A stretch of DNA of 64,000 nt. Source: Coprococcus sp. Lineage in GTDB: Bacteria > Bacillota > Clostridia > Lachnospirales > Lachnospiraceae. The position numbers and the translations under genes were made by a program. This document shows, piece by piece, positions 25,988 to 34,514 of the stretch. The number at the start of each line of letters is the position of its first letter. Position 1 is the stretch's first letter. The notes beneath the pieces were generated by a model. It was not told where the DNA came from. It saw nothing but the letters and a program-made list of their open reading frames with translations, and did no database searches. Where the stretch lies: the NCBI GenBank assembly GCA_017935345.1, contig JAGBHU010000046.1, forward strand, positions 1-64,000, given 5' to 3'.

Positions 25988-27758
25988 TTCCAAACAACTC
26001 CTTCATCAAAATTGTTTCTTCTGCTTCCAGTGCCTTTATCTCCTCAAATATAGAATCAGAAGAAGCAGGTGCCTCAAATTTATAGAATAATCTTGTAAAT
26101 GGCACTTCATACCCTTCCTTATTCTTTGATGAATCAATATAAGCATTCGGATTATATGGCAGCACATTCTTTTCCATATATGCAACTATATCTTCACTCA
26201 GAGGAATGATTTCAGTATCTGTAGCACCTTTTACTGGCTGTTTCTTTCCTTTCTTCAAGATTGGTTTACCATCTTCATCAACCTGTGCCGTTTCCACAGT
26301 AACCTTTGTAAATCCAAAGAACTCTTTATCATACACCTTCGACTCCACTACCAATCCGTTATCCTCATAGGTTTCATTCTCAAAGCCTTCATACGCCTTG
26401 AGAATAAGCTCAATGCATGCATCGTCAAGGTCAACTCTCTTAGAACCGATATTCTTACGACGTTTCACATAACATTTGCTGGCATCAATAAGCTGCACCT
26501 TGCCACTACGATTCATATCCTTACCCTTGGTCAAAATCCAAATATATGTAGAGATACCCGTATTGTAGAACAAGTCTGTAGGCAACTGTACAATAGCCTC
26601 TACCAAATCTTCTCCAATCACATATTTACGAATTTCAGAAGCACCACTTCCGGCATCCCCGGTAAACAAAGAAGAACCATTTTGAATAATAGCCATTCTA
26701 CCGGAGCCTTCTTTTAACTTTTTCACGCCATTAAGCATAAACAGCATCTGTCCATCTGAAATCGCAGGAACTCCAGGACCGAAACGTCCTTCATAACCAC
26801 GCTTTGCTTCTTTTTCAACAGCTTCTTTTTCACGTTTCCAGTCAATGCCGAAAGGTGGATTGGAAATAATGTAGTCAAACTCATACCCTTCAAAAGCATC
26901 ATCGCTCAATGTATCACCATATTTCATACCGGATTCATTTTTACCTTTAATAAGCATATCCGCTTTAGCAATTGCATAAGTTTCAGGATTGAACTCCTGT
27001 CCAAAACAGGCTAAATTTGCTTTACTACTAATCTCTTTTAATCGTTCTGTCAGGCACCCCAACATCTGTGATGTACCCATAGCCATATCATAAGCAGTCT
27101 TAGTACATCCATTTTCCATAATTTCTGTCTTTTCAGGAGCTACCAGCAACTCTGTCATAAGATAGATAATATCCCTGCTTGTAAAGTGTGCTCCGGCTTG
27201 CTCATCATAAGACTCTGAGAACTTACGAATTAATTCTTCAAAAATATAACCCATATCCGCAGAAGTAATCTTATCCGGTGACATATCAGCCTTTGCAGAA
27301 TTAAACTCTTGAATTGTTACAAAGAGCACTCCGCCTTTTACCATCAACTTAACTGTATTATCGAAATCGAAATTCTCTATAATATCTTTCACATTATCAG
27401 AAAATCCTTGCAGATATTCTTCAAAATTATCCTCTATATTATCTGGGTCAGCAATCAATTTGGCAAAATCAAAATTGCTTGTATTATAAAAATCTCGTTT
27501 TGCGACTGTACGAAGAATACCATCACGGGCAGCGCCTTCCACATGCTGTTCATCAAGCTTCTTTGCCATCTCTACTACAGCATCCTTGGTTTCTTTTAAT
27601 GCATCATCAAAGCGTTTCAAAACCGTCATAGGCAAAATAACTTTGCCATATTCGTGTGGCTTGAATAAGCCTACCAGATGTGTTGCTATTTCCCAAATCA
27701 GATTGGCTTTCGCCTGTATATTTGCGTTAGTCTGCTTTTGCAGTTCATTCATTGACAT
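25980..27758 (-). CDS. hsdM: Type I restriction-modification methyltransferase subunit
   Basis: A 592-residue N6-adenine methyltransferase. The N-terminal HsdM helical domain (LIWEIATHLVGLFKPHEYG) precedes the catalytic domain, with motif I in the variant form YDMAMGTSQML and motif IV ISNPPFG. It methylates adenine in the HsdS target and protects the host. The ATG at 27758 (MSMNELQKQ) is chosen: GGAGGAG lies 8 bp upstream, and the earlier in-frame ATG overlaps this site. It follows a 29-codon ORF and overlaps hsdS by 8 bp. The degenerate Gly residues of motif I are a slight oddity but other type I families carry similar forms. Confidence 0.94.
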   Translation of the reverse strand: MSMNELQKQTNANIQAKANLIWEIATHLVGLFKPHEYGKVILPMTVLKRFDDALKETKDAVVEMAKKLDEQHVEGAARDGILRTVAKRDFYNTSNFDFAKLIADPDNIEDNFEEYLQGFSDNVKDIIENFDFDNTVKLMVKGGVLFVTIQEFNSAKADMSPDKITSADMGYIFEELIRKFSESYDEQAGAHFTSRDIIYLMTELLVAPEKTEIMENGCTKTAYDMAMGTSQMLGCLTERLKEISSKANLACFGQEFNPETYAIAKADMLIKGKNESGMKYGDTLSDDAFEGYEFDYIISNPPFGIDWKREKEAVEKEAKRGYEGRFGPGVPAISDGQMLFMLNGVKKLKEGSGRMAIIQNGSSLFTGDAGSGASEIRKYVIGEDLVEAIVQLPTDLFYNTGISTYIWILTKGKDMNRSGKVQLIDASKCYVKRRKNIGSKRVDLDDACIELILKAYEGFENETYEDNGLVVESKVYDKEFFGFTKVTVETAQVDEDGKPILKKGKKQPVKGATDTEIIPLSEDIVAYMEKNVLPYNPNAYIDSSKNKEGYEVPFTRLFYKFEAPASSDSIFEEIKALEAEETILMKELFGNA

Positions 27759-27776
27759 ATTATCAGTCTCCTCCAT

Positions 27777-27866
27777 TTATTTAATATCTTCTGGTACATA
27801 TACGCATTTCAACACTGACATAATCTCATCCTCTAATACCGAGAGTTCCTCAATAGTTAATACCAT
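27777..27866 (-). CDS. 29-residue ORF between two methyltransferase genes
   Basis: ATG at 27866 to TAA at 27777, reading MVLTIEELSVLEDEI and MSVLKCVYVPEDIK. A strong AGGAGG lies about 7 bp upstream, inside the end of the preceding gene, whose stop is 1 bp away. The stop codon directly abuts the non-preferred upstream ATG of hsdM. Tight spacing and the strong site suggest translation, perhaps coupling to hsdM. The product is too short to assign and could be a leader peptide. Confidence 0.5.
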   Translation of the reverse strand: MVLTIEELSVLEDEIMSVLKCVYVPEDIK

Positions 27867-27867
27867 C

Positions 27868-29583
27868 CTATCCCTCCTCGTATATAGACTTCAATTCTGC
27901 TGTTGCTCTTGCAAGCTTATGTTTTAAAATCTTTACTTCATCCATCTTAGCCAAGTATTTTTCAGCCACCTCATTTTGTACAGATATATCCGGACAAGGT
28001 ATCATAATCTTTTTCAACCCATCTACCGGAATATTCGGTAATGTAGCCCCTACTGTAACACGGGATAAAGCAATCGTCCCATTCTCGCTTTCCAAGTACG
28101 CTTTTATAAAGTAAGGATTTACTTTTGTTTCATCCAATTCAATCACATAAAGATTTCCGTTAGCCAAAATCTTTCTTCCTTCCTCAACTGAGGCTACTGC
28201 GATTTTAACTGGAGCTCCATTCTTTGAAATAACAAGACTATTATTCTTTATACAGTACTTCTCCATTTTCTTATCCATTGATTTGAGAAACGGAAGTTCA
28301 TCACTAATAATTCCATCCTGAATATTAGCAAGCATCAGATATTGATAATCTGTAGGTTCTTCTGAAACCATTTCATCAAGCTCATTAGCTTTTACCTGTG
28401 CGCCTCTTGTTACATTTACAATCAAATCTTCAAAAGGAACACCATCTTCAACTTCAATCTCAACCTCCAAAAAGCGAGAAGGGTTAATCGCATAATCCTG
28501 TTCTTGAATTTCTTCGATAGTAACGCTCTTTGCATTATCTGTATCTTCATTAAACATATTTACGATGCTTTCAATCGCTTCATCAGATAACAGATTTTGT
28601 CTCCTACCGACTGCTGCCATTGCACTGGCATCAATCATTCGGATAGATTTATTCCCTTTGCTTAACACAAGCAGTGATGTAGGTATTGAAGTAGATGTAT
28701 ACAAATTGCCAGGCAGTGAGATGACAGCTTCAATCCACCCAAACCTTACAAACTTCTCACGGATACTTTTACTAATTCCTCCATTCCATGTTGTTCCGTT
28801 AGTTGTTACAACTACTGCTTTTCCATCCTCTTCCAAATGCTTCATAACATTCAAAATAAAAAGCCAATCAGCATTTGCAACTTTCTTGATTTCCGGAATA
28901 ACTGATTCGAATTCCTGCATCTTTTCTTTTCCAAGATTAAACACTTTCATGCTCCATGGATAGTCACAGAAAATCTTATCAAATTTCTTTGCAGCACTCA
29001 TTTCCAAAACATTTCCCTGCTCAATAATAACTTGTTCTGAAATAAGCTGTAATCTTATAGTTGAAATCTCCTTGCAATGTGTATTTATCTCAATTCCATA
29101 ATACGTTGAATCAGGCGAAGTCTCTATTGCTTCCATAAGAAAATTACCGGTTCCACTGCAAAAATCTGCAACATTATCATTCTCAATATTTAAAATTCTT
29201 GTGGCAAGTTTCGCTACACTATCCGGTGTTTCCATCTCTGCACCATATCTTCCGTTTGAAGTAGGCATCCATAACAAGGTTGCTACCAAAGTTTCTGTTG
29301 TATAGGAAACACCTAAATCAATCGCTACAGACCAAGCATCTTTAACAGCTTCTCTTACAAATAATGCCTGCTCCACAGGTAATTCTTTATCTACATATTC
29401 GATAAGCTCTTCTACATTCTCAATTCCATTATCAGCTACCAAATATGCCAAATATGCCATTCCAAACAATTGAGTCGGCATCAATGTGTTGCTGCCTTTC
29501 ATTCTGGCTGCTATATCATAAGTTACTTTTTCGACACTTGCAAATTCTTCTTCTCTGAGTTCTTCTAAAGTGATATTTAACAT
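27868..29583 (-). CDS. N6-DNA methyltransferase fused to an HsdS-like domain
   Basis: A 571-residue protein. An N-terminal helical domain precedes a type I-like methyltransferase domain with motif I VADFCSGTGNFLMEA (near 137-151) and a motif IV variant FCDYPWSMKV in place of NPPF/DPPW. The C-terminal ~170 residues look like one HsdS target-recognition domain (YQYLMLANIQDGII..., IMIPCPDISVQNEVAEKYL) with a closing coiled coil. It heads the RM operon, ahead of a full hsdM-hsdS-hsdR set. The ATG at 29583 has AAAGGAGG upstream. The Tyr in motif IV could reduce or change activity. It may be a solitary M-S enzyme, a regulator, or part of a BREX/type IIG-like system; I favour a modified M-S fusion. 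Confidence 0.8.
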   Translation of the reverse strand: MLNITLEELREEEFASVEKVTYDIAARMKGSNTLMPTQLFGMAYLAYLVADNGIENVEELIEYVDKELPVEQALFVREAVKDAWSVAIDLGVSYTTETLVATLLWMPTSNGRYGAEMETPDSVAKLATRILNIENDNVADFCSGTGNFLMEAIETSPDSTYYGIEINTHCKEISTIRLQLISEQVIIEQGNVLEMSAAKKFDKIFCDYPWSMKVFNLGKEKMQEFESVIPEIKKVANADWLFILNVMKHLEEDGKAVVVTTNGTTWNGGISKSIREKFVRFGWIEAVISLPGNLYTSTSIPTSLLVLSKGNKSIRMIDASAMAAVGRRQNLLSDEAIESIVNMFNEDTDNAKSVTIEEIQEQDYAINPSRFLEVEIEVEDGVPFEDLIVNVTRGAQVKANELDEMVSEEPTDYQYLMLANIQDGIISDELPFLKSMDKKMEKYCIKNNSLVISKNGAPVKIAVASVEEGRKILANGNLYVIELDETKVNPYFIKAYLESENGTIALSRVTVGATLPNIPVDGLKKIMIPCPDISVQNEVAEKYLAKMDEVKILKHKLARATAELKSIYEEG

Positions 29584-29594
29584 ATTTGACCTCC

Positions 29595-29685
29595 TTTGGT
29601 TTTTTATAACCAAATCTTTATGTATGTACTATACCACCTCTCCTTTTGGTTGTCAATAACCAAATTTAGGTTTTTTATAACCAAA
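29595..29685 (-). promoter_or_regulatory. Three 20-bp inverted-repeat operators upstream of the RM operon
   Basis: TTTGGTT-N6-AACCAAA occurs at 29595-29614 and 29645-29664 without mismatch in the arms, and once at 29666-29685 with one mismatch. The middle copy covers the -35 box, the first lies after the transcription start and the third lies upstream. Centres are 50 and 21 bp apart. The layout suggests repression by a dimeric protein binding several sites. Confidence 0.8.
29628..29656 (-). promoter_or_regulatory. Consensus sigma-A promoter of the RM operon
   Basis: Minus-strand TTGACA (29651-29656), a 17-bp spacer and TATAGT (29628-29633), about 45 bp ahead of the start at 29583. Strong by sequence and embedded in the operator array. 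Confidence 0.85.
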
Positions 29686-29818
29686 TTAATTCTTATAACT
29701 TATATAGACTTTTCAAATTTCGGTTCCTATTTTACTTAAATATCTCGAAGGTATAAATTCTCTTGCATATGACAATTCAGGTGCTACAGCATCTACCATA
29801 GCACCCAACTCCTTCCCC

Positions 29819-31885
29819 TCACCGATTATTCCTGTTATTCTTAGACTTCTTTTCTCGCATTCCTTCCTCATAAATCTTATCAAACATCTCATACCGTTCC
29901 TGATGTGTCATATCAACACCCAGCTTATCAAGCACCTGATTAAACATTCTAATCCCGGCAAAGTACTCCATGTCTCCAAAATCAAATGCTTCGGATAACA
30001 CATCAACCGGATACTCTGCAAACCTCTCTGCATCAATCCCCATCATATCCATCTTTTCTATTATCTGTTCCATTTGCTCTTGGAGAAGCTCTTCTGCCTT
30101 CTGTTTCTCATAATAATCGGTTAAAAGTTTTGCTTCCTCATAGACCGAATCAAAATCTGTACTTAGCCCCACAGAATTAAAATAATCCTTCACCATCTCG
30201 AAAGCAGAATCTGTTCCCTTGGTATCAAACGGATAACAGCAAACCTTTTCAGCCACGCTCATCCTCATATAAGCTTCTTTATCAGATGGCAGCTTCACAA
30301 CTTCATCCTCTCGGACATCAACCTTTACAAAGTCAGATTTCGCATTTGCAGGCGTTGATATCACTTCATCCGACACCGTATCAAGCATCTCAACATCCGA
30401 AACAATAATTCCATCCTTACACACCATCTCTTCCTCAACATCCCTTGTTTCAGCCACCTGCTTGAATGCCATTTCTGTAACCACTTCATTCTCCGATACC
30501 ATAATTACATCCGCTTTCAGTATCTCATCCAAAGCAGTTTCCCCAACTTCTGCAACCTCCTGTACCCGATATGGATTTTCCGGCACTTCGTCTTGCTCAA
30601 CCTCTGCCAAATCCACCATATCATCCACAGGTATCTTATACTCCAATTCAGCTTCTGCCAGACTTCCATCCCTTTCCAGACACCGCTCCACTGCTTTCAG
30701 TTTCCTACGGTTCTCCTTCTTCTGGAATTTAATCTGTTCCAGCTTTTCATGGTATTCCGGTTCAGATGCCTCAAAGGCCGCCACATCTTCTTCCGTCTTA
30801 CATGCCCGCTTCTGCTTTCCGTGCTCCTTATACAAGTCCTGCTGTACCTTACAGAGTTCCTCATCCACCCGCTGCAGCCGCTGCTTCAATCGGAACAATT
30901 CCACATACGACTTCACATCATACTTGACCACCACCAGATACTCTTCCTGCAGCTCATGCATTTTCCGTATCTGCTCATACAGATAAGCGGATTTATAAGT
31001 AAATCGCTTATTCTCTACCAGCCGCAGGCGATACATTCTTGCATAGCACTTTCTCTGGTATGGAGTAAGCACGGCTTTTCTTACCGGAAGCAATGATGCA
31101 GTTCGATTGACCGGAGTTGTAAGACTTGCATCTCCGTATTTGAACATAGCTTCCAAGCTCTCTCTGCTCAAATCTTCTGATATGGTATCCAGTCTCTTAA
31201 ACCGCTTCATTCCCGGAACCTTTACTGCGATATGCTTGCCCTGCTTCACCTCGAACCCTAGCTTTTCCAGAAGAAAAATGAAATGCTCCATGCTTTCTGC
31301 ACTGATGGCACAAAACATGACGTCCTGCCTGATCCATTCCGAAAATGTCTTTTCACGCTCCCACTGTGGTCTTGACATATTCGTAGGCTCCTTGCTGTAT
31401 TCAGCAGGAGTAATATGAAGTCCGTATTCTTCACAGAGTTTGTTGGTAATGGGCTGGAATTTGTATTTCCAGTCACCGTCCCGACACTGAAACTTATATC
31501 CGGTCACCATATTTACACTGTTGATTACGATGTGGGCATGCAGGTGTTCCCTGTCCGTATGGACAGCCACCACCGCCTCATATTCCCCACAAAATGCCTC
31601 TTTGGCAAACCGCATTGCTATGTCATACATCATCTCCGGTGTTCCTTCGCCCGGTTTTAAGGATATGACGAAATGATATCCCTGCCTTCCGCCGGTCTTA
31701 CCAAACATCTGCTTGGTTGCCTTCATCTGCTGATAAGCCATATCCAGCAGGCAGTTAATACCGCCCGCCAGATTGGCTGTGCCAAGTTTTTTCGGCTGTA
31801 AAATATAGTTGATGGAATGCTCCAGATGAATGTCTATGCGAGCCTTACTGCTTGCTTTCATATGCATCATCTTGGTTATTGCCAC
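29819..31885 (-). CDS. Relaxase/mobilization nuclease (MobP-like)
   Basis: A 688-residue relaxase. The N-terminal third holds the nicking domain: a YHFVISLKPGEGTP segment (motif II-like) and the metal-binding three-histidine motif HTDREHLHAHIVIN. The catalytic Tyr is probably in the SINYIL segment near residue 27. The C-terminal half is coiled-coil and acidic. It nicks oriT and leads the strand into the recipient using a helper conjugation system. The GTG start overlaps mobC by 10 bp and has GGAGG upstream. No type IV secretion genes are in the window, so the element is mobilizable rather than self-transmissible on this evidence. Confidence 0.93.
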   Translation of the reverse strand: MAITKMMHMKASSKARIDIHLEHSINYILQPKKLGTANLAGGINCLLDMAYQQMKATKQMFGKTGGRQGYHFVISLKPGEGTPEMMYDIAMRFAKEAFCGEYEAVVAVHTDREHLHAHIVINSVNMVTGYKFQCRDGDWKYKFQPITNKLCEEYGLHITPAEYSKEPTNMSRPQWEREKTFSEWIRQDVMFCAISAESMEHFIFLLEKLGFEVKQGKHIAVKVPGMKRFKRLDTISEDLSRESLEAMFKYGDASLTTPVNRTASLLPVRKAVLTPYQRKCYARMYRLRLVENKRFTYKSAYLYEQIRKMHELQEEYLVVVKYDVKSYVELFRLKQRLQRVDEELCKVQQDLYKEHGKQKRACKTEEDVAAFEASEPEYHEKLEQIKFQKKENRRKLKAVERCLERDGSLAEAELEYKIPVDDMVDLAEVEQDEVPENPYRVQEVAEVGETALDEILKADVIMVSENEVVTEMAFKQVAETRDVEEEMVCKDGIIVSDVEMLDTVSDEVISTPANAKSDFVKVDVREDEVVKLPSDKEAYMRMSVAEKVCCYPFDTKGTDSAFEMVKDYFNSVGLSTDFDSVYEEAKLLTDYYEKQKAEELLQEQMEQIIEKMDMMGIDAERFAEYPVDVLSEAFDFGDMEYFAGIRMFNQVLDKLGVDMTHQERYEMFDKIYEEGMREKKSKNNRNNR

Positions 31886-32223
31886 CTGTTCACCACCTCC
31901 TGCAATAAATCTTTTATCTGTTCAATCAGATGATTTCCCGTCCGCATGGTGCTGTCAAATACATATCCGCATCCGTTTGCGGTTCTCGTCATCTGATTGT
32001 AGTTGTTGCAAAGACCGGAAATCTGACTGATCAGATTCCGTCTGTCATAAGCAAGCCTTGTATCTACCCTGCCACCATGAACAATCAGATATCTCACATA
32101 ATCTGATATTTTCATGTTGTTGGCTTTTGCATCATACTCCGCCTGCTCCCGTTCCTCATCCGACAACCGGATGGTGAAATTCTTCCTTGGTTCTATCAAT
32201 TGTCCTCTTCGTCCTATAAGCAA
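31876..32223 (-). CDS. MobC relaxosome protein, possible frameshifted start
   Basis: A 115-residue frame with the MobC pattern PRKNFTIRLSDEEREQAEYDAKANN and a helical C-terminal domain. It assists the relaxase at oriT. The only in-frame start is a TTG with poor spacing to a ribosome site. A good start (ATG at 32254 after AAGGAAAC) lies one frame off. It is separated by an A7 run (32236-32242 as T7 on the plus strand); with six A's the protein would read MTDKKKRKKGLLIGRRGQL and continue correctly. Either an indel or slippage in this run is implied. The gene is followed directly by the relaxase. Confidence 0.85.
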   Translation of the reverse strand: MLIGRRGQLIEPRKNFTIRLSDEEREQAEYDAKANNMKISDYVRYLIVHGGRVDTRLAYDRRNLISQISGLCNNYNQMTRTANGCGYVFDSTMRTGNHLIEQIKDLLQEVVNRWQ

Positions 32224-32306
32224 TCCCTTCTTTCGTTTTTTTCTTATCCGTCATCAGAAGTTTCCTTTCCCTGCCCGGTTTCTGAAACTTGTGCAGATAG
32301 AATTTG

Positions 32307-32398
32307 CCAGATACGTAAAACGCCATGCGTTTTACAAAATCTGGTTAGGGAGACCAAAATCTCCCTAAAACCCTCTCAATATATGCCCCTTACGGGGC
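32307..32398. other. Candidate oriT: three stacked inverted repeats
   Basis: Three hairpins upstream of mobC. First, GTAAAACGC-CAT-GCGTTTTAC (32315-32335), with outer arms CCAGAT/ATCTGG (32307-32312, 32339-32344). Second, TTAGGGAGA-N6-TCTCCCTAA (32345-32368). Third, GCCCC-TTAC-GGGGC (32385-32398). Position beside relaxase and mobC genes and the run of perfect hairpins fit an origin of transfer. The nick site is not identified. Confidence 0.65.
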
Positions 32399-32406
32399 AG
32401 GTATCG

Positions 32407-32515
32407 GTAATACACTGTGTACTACATGATTTCTCCTGTATTACAACAGGTATTACCATAAAATAATCCGTATCACACCCGGTATTACTTTTCCGTTCTT
32501 TGTATTACCGGGTGT
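32407..32515. repeat. Iteron-like GTATTAC repeats
   Basis: Four direct GTATTAC copies (32438, 32450, 32482, 32502) and one inverted copy (32407-32413). A 10-bp inverted repeat ACACCCGGTA / TACCGGGTGT (32475-32484, 32506-32515) overlaps the last two. It lies between the oriT candidate and the possible RHH gene, which may bind it. Confidence 0.6.
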
Positions 32516-32538
32516 ATTAACATCTCATGCCCTGCCTT

Positions 32539-32997
32539 CTACAAATCTGACATAAAAGACATCGCATACGCCGATATGGTCTCGTCGAAATCTTCCGAAT
32601 CTCCTTCAAAACATCCGACCGTTTCATCGTTCCCCTCCGGCATTATTGCTGTCATTCCATGCGGTATCGGTTTGTCTCTTTCAGACTGTATTCCGGCTAT
32701 CTGTTCCACTTCTTCCTTAACAATAAGCTTCACTGCATTGATAATCCGATCCGCTTCCCCAGTCATTGCATTTTGGATTACATCCATCCGGGTATTCATC
32801 TCAACAACAAGATGCTTCTCTCTCTCATCCTGCTTTATGCCATGAATCATTCTTATCATCGCACTTTTTATGCACTTGCTCTTATCTCCAAAACAGGCTT
32901 CTAAGGCATCTCCGGTCAAGAAATTCCAGATTTCCGTATCCTCTTCCCTGTTCAGATTCAGACGAAAGCTGATTGTCACACTGTCACCACGTACCAT
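32539..32997 (-). CDS. Putative ribbon-helix-helix plasmid-type protein
   Basis: A 152-residue protein. The first ~60 residues (VTISFRLNLNREEDTEIWNFL, then KSKCIKSAMIRMI) fit a ribbon-helix-helix DNA-binding fold, as in ParR-like or copy-control proteins. The rest is helical and then acidic and low in structure. The start ATG has AAAGGAGG upstream. It lies between the excisionase-like gene and the iteron-like repeats at 32407-32515, a plausible target. A role in element maintenance or transfer control is inferred. It could instead belong to an uncharacterised ICE family. Confidence 0.6.
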   Translation of the reverse strand: MVRGDSVTISFRLNLNREEDTEIWNFLTGDALEACFGDKSKCIKSAMIRMIHGIKQDEREKHLVVEMNTRMDVIQNAMTGEADRIINAVKLIVKEEVEQIAGIQSERDKPIPHGMTAIMPEGNDETVGCFEGDSEDFDETISAYAMSFMSDL

Positions 32998-33059
32998 ACT
33001 GCCTCCTTTCCGGTAGATGCTGATGCAGCATCTACTGATTATAAGTTTCTAATCCTTTC

Positions 33060-33338
33060 CTAATCGGATTGGACTTTTTCTTTTGCCTGATAGTTGCTCT
33101 CCTCGGCTACTTTACAGGCTTTTTGTGTCAGGTCATCTCCCGAATTGTAGTAATCTGCATATCCGTAAATCTTCTGCTCGAAGTATTTACGGGGACATTT
33201 CCCACGCATGGTGTAATACCCCATCGCATCCAGCTCGGCATTGTATGCCTTAATAACTGCATATGCTTTTGTCATACCTACTCCGAGAATCTGACTGACT
33301 TCCTTTGCATCGATAAATGCTTCCTTTGTAGTTATCAT
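33060..33338 (-). CDS. Excisionase-like small HTH protein
   Basis: A 92-residue protein with a MerR-like HTH near its N-terminus (FIDAKEVSQILGVGMTKAYAVIKAYN), typical of Xis-like proteins of Firmicutes mobilizable elements. Such proteins steer the integrase toward excision. The start follows AAAGGAGGAG. It is read away from the XRE regulator, with 286 bp between them that hold inverted repeats and promoters. A generic DNA-binding role is the alternative. Confidence 0.7.
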   Translation of the reverse strand: MITTKEAFIDAKEVSQILGVGMTKAYAVIKAYNAELDAMGYYTMRGKCPRKYFEQKIYGYADYYNSGDDLTQKACKVAEESNYQAKEKVQSD

Positions 33339-33375
33339 ACGACTCCTCCTTTCTGTTAAATTTGCATTCCCGATA

Positions 33376-33416
33376 CGGATTAAAACCTTTTTCTAAATCA
33401 TCCAAGTTTTAATCCG
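33376..33416. promoter_or_regulatory. Inverted repeat upstream of the excisionase-like gene
   Basis: CGGATTAAAAC (33376-33386) and GTTTTAATCCG (33406-33416) form a perfect 11-bp inverted repeat with 19 bp between. Related sequences (GATACGGATT) recur at about 33550. It probably serves as an operator for the divergent pair. Confidence 0.6.
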
Positions 33417-33487
33417 CACTTTTAGTTCGTGTTTAATCATAATACATCTTTCAAAATGTGTCAATAGATTTTTATAAAAATACGCAC

Positions 33488-33516
33488 TTGCAATTCGTTT
33501 TTGCTTATGGTATAGT
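33488..33516 (+). promoter_or_regulatory. Promoter of the XRE regulator
   Basis: TTGCAA (33488-33493), a 17-bp spacer, TATAGT (33511-33516). The start codon is about 110 bp downstream, leaving a long leader. Confidence 0.65.
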
Positions 33517-33624
33517 ATTTTTAACATAATAATTCAGTTGTTTTTCGATACGGATTTCGCATTTTTATGCAAAACACGAATCAGAACAGCCGAGCAATAT
33601 CAATTATAGAAGGAAGGTGAAGAT

Positions 33625-34305
33625 ATGGCGATGTCAGATGACCAGCGTTTTGCCATGTATACCGCAGAAGAAATCGGTAATGCAATTAAGAAACGCCGCA
33701 GACAGTTGAAGATAACGCAGAAGGAATTTGCCCAAAGACTTGATAAGTCGGAACGTACCATTCAAAAGTACGAGTCCGGAGAAATCACCATGAAGATTGA
33801 TTTAATCAAGCAGATAGCTGATGAACTGGATATTCCATGGCAGGAACTGTTAGAAGCCAAAGCAGATAAGATAGGCATTATGGCTGTAGAGGATAATACC
33901 CCGGCTTATCGCTTCCATACATTATCCGATGTGATTAAAGCATTATTTACCATAACAGAAATTAAAGATATTTCCTTCCGGCTCTCCTGTGCCAAACCGC
34001 CTGAAAGTCCGGAATGGACTTCCGCACTTATGGTTGATGGCAAAGGAAACGGAACCTATAACGCAGACTTCTGTCTCTTTATGGAAAACTGGATGAATAA
34101 GCTTGCCGCTCTGCAAAGCGGCTCCATCAGTCAGGAACAATTTGATACATGGAAGAGAGAAACTTTGGAATACTACTCCGACAGCTTTTTCTCCGATTTC
34201 ACTTCACAGATAGCCAAGGACAGAAAAGCCAAAGGGTCGAAAAAGAAATCTGGTATATCAAGCATTCAGATTGTTTCAACTCTTGAAGAAGAGACCAATG
34301 AATAG
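33625..34305 (+). CDS. XRE-family transcriptional regulator
   Basis: A 226-residue protein with an N-terminal Cro/C1-type HTH (IGNAIKKRRRQLKITQKEFAQRLDKSERTIQKYESG split here at about residues 15-50). The C-terminal ~150 residues are of unknown fold and end in a basic segment. A good GGAAGGTG site precedes the ATG. It is divergent from the excisionase-like gene and just upstream of the integrase, which is typical of element master regulators. Confidence 0.88.
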   Translation: MAMSDDQRFAMYTAEEIGNAIKKRRRQLKITQKEFAQRLDKSERTIQKYESGEITMKIDLIKQIADELDIPWQELLEAKADKIGIMAVEDNTPAYRFHTLSDVIKALFTITEIKDISFRLSCAKPPESPEWTSALMVDGKGNGTYNADFCLFMENWMNKLAALQSGSISQEQFDTWKRETLEYYSDSFFSDFTSQIAKDRKAKGSKKKSGISSIQIVSTLEEETNE

Positions 34306-34514
34306 CGAATAAAAAAATCGGCACCAGACCTTCTGCAAAAGGAATGATACCGAAATTTTATAAGTGATTCAACCAAAAGGCTTTATAATCACCCTAGACA
34401 AGTAGATTATATCATAGCCTTTGGAAAAATGCACTTAAAACTTGGATTTTCAAGTCCGGTGCGATACATACCGCAGCATGCGGATTACACATTTTAACAA
34501 AGGAGATGATGTTT

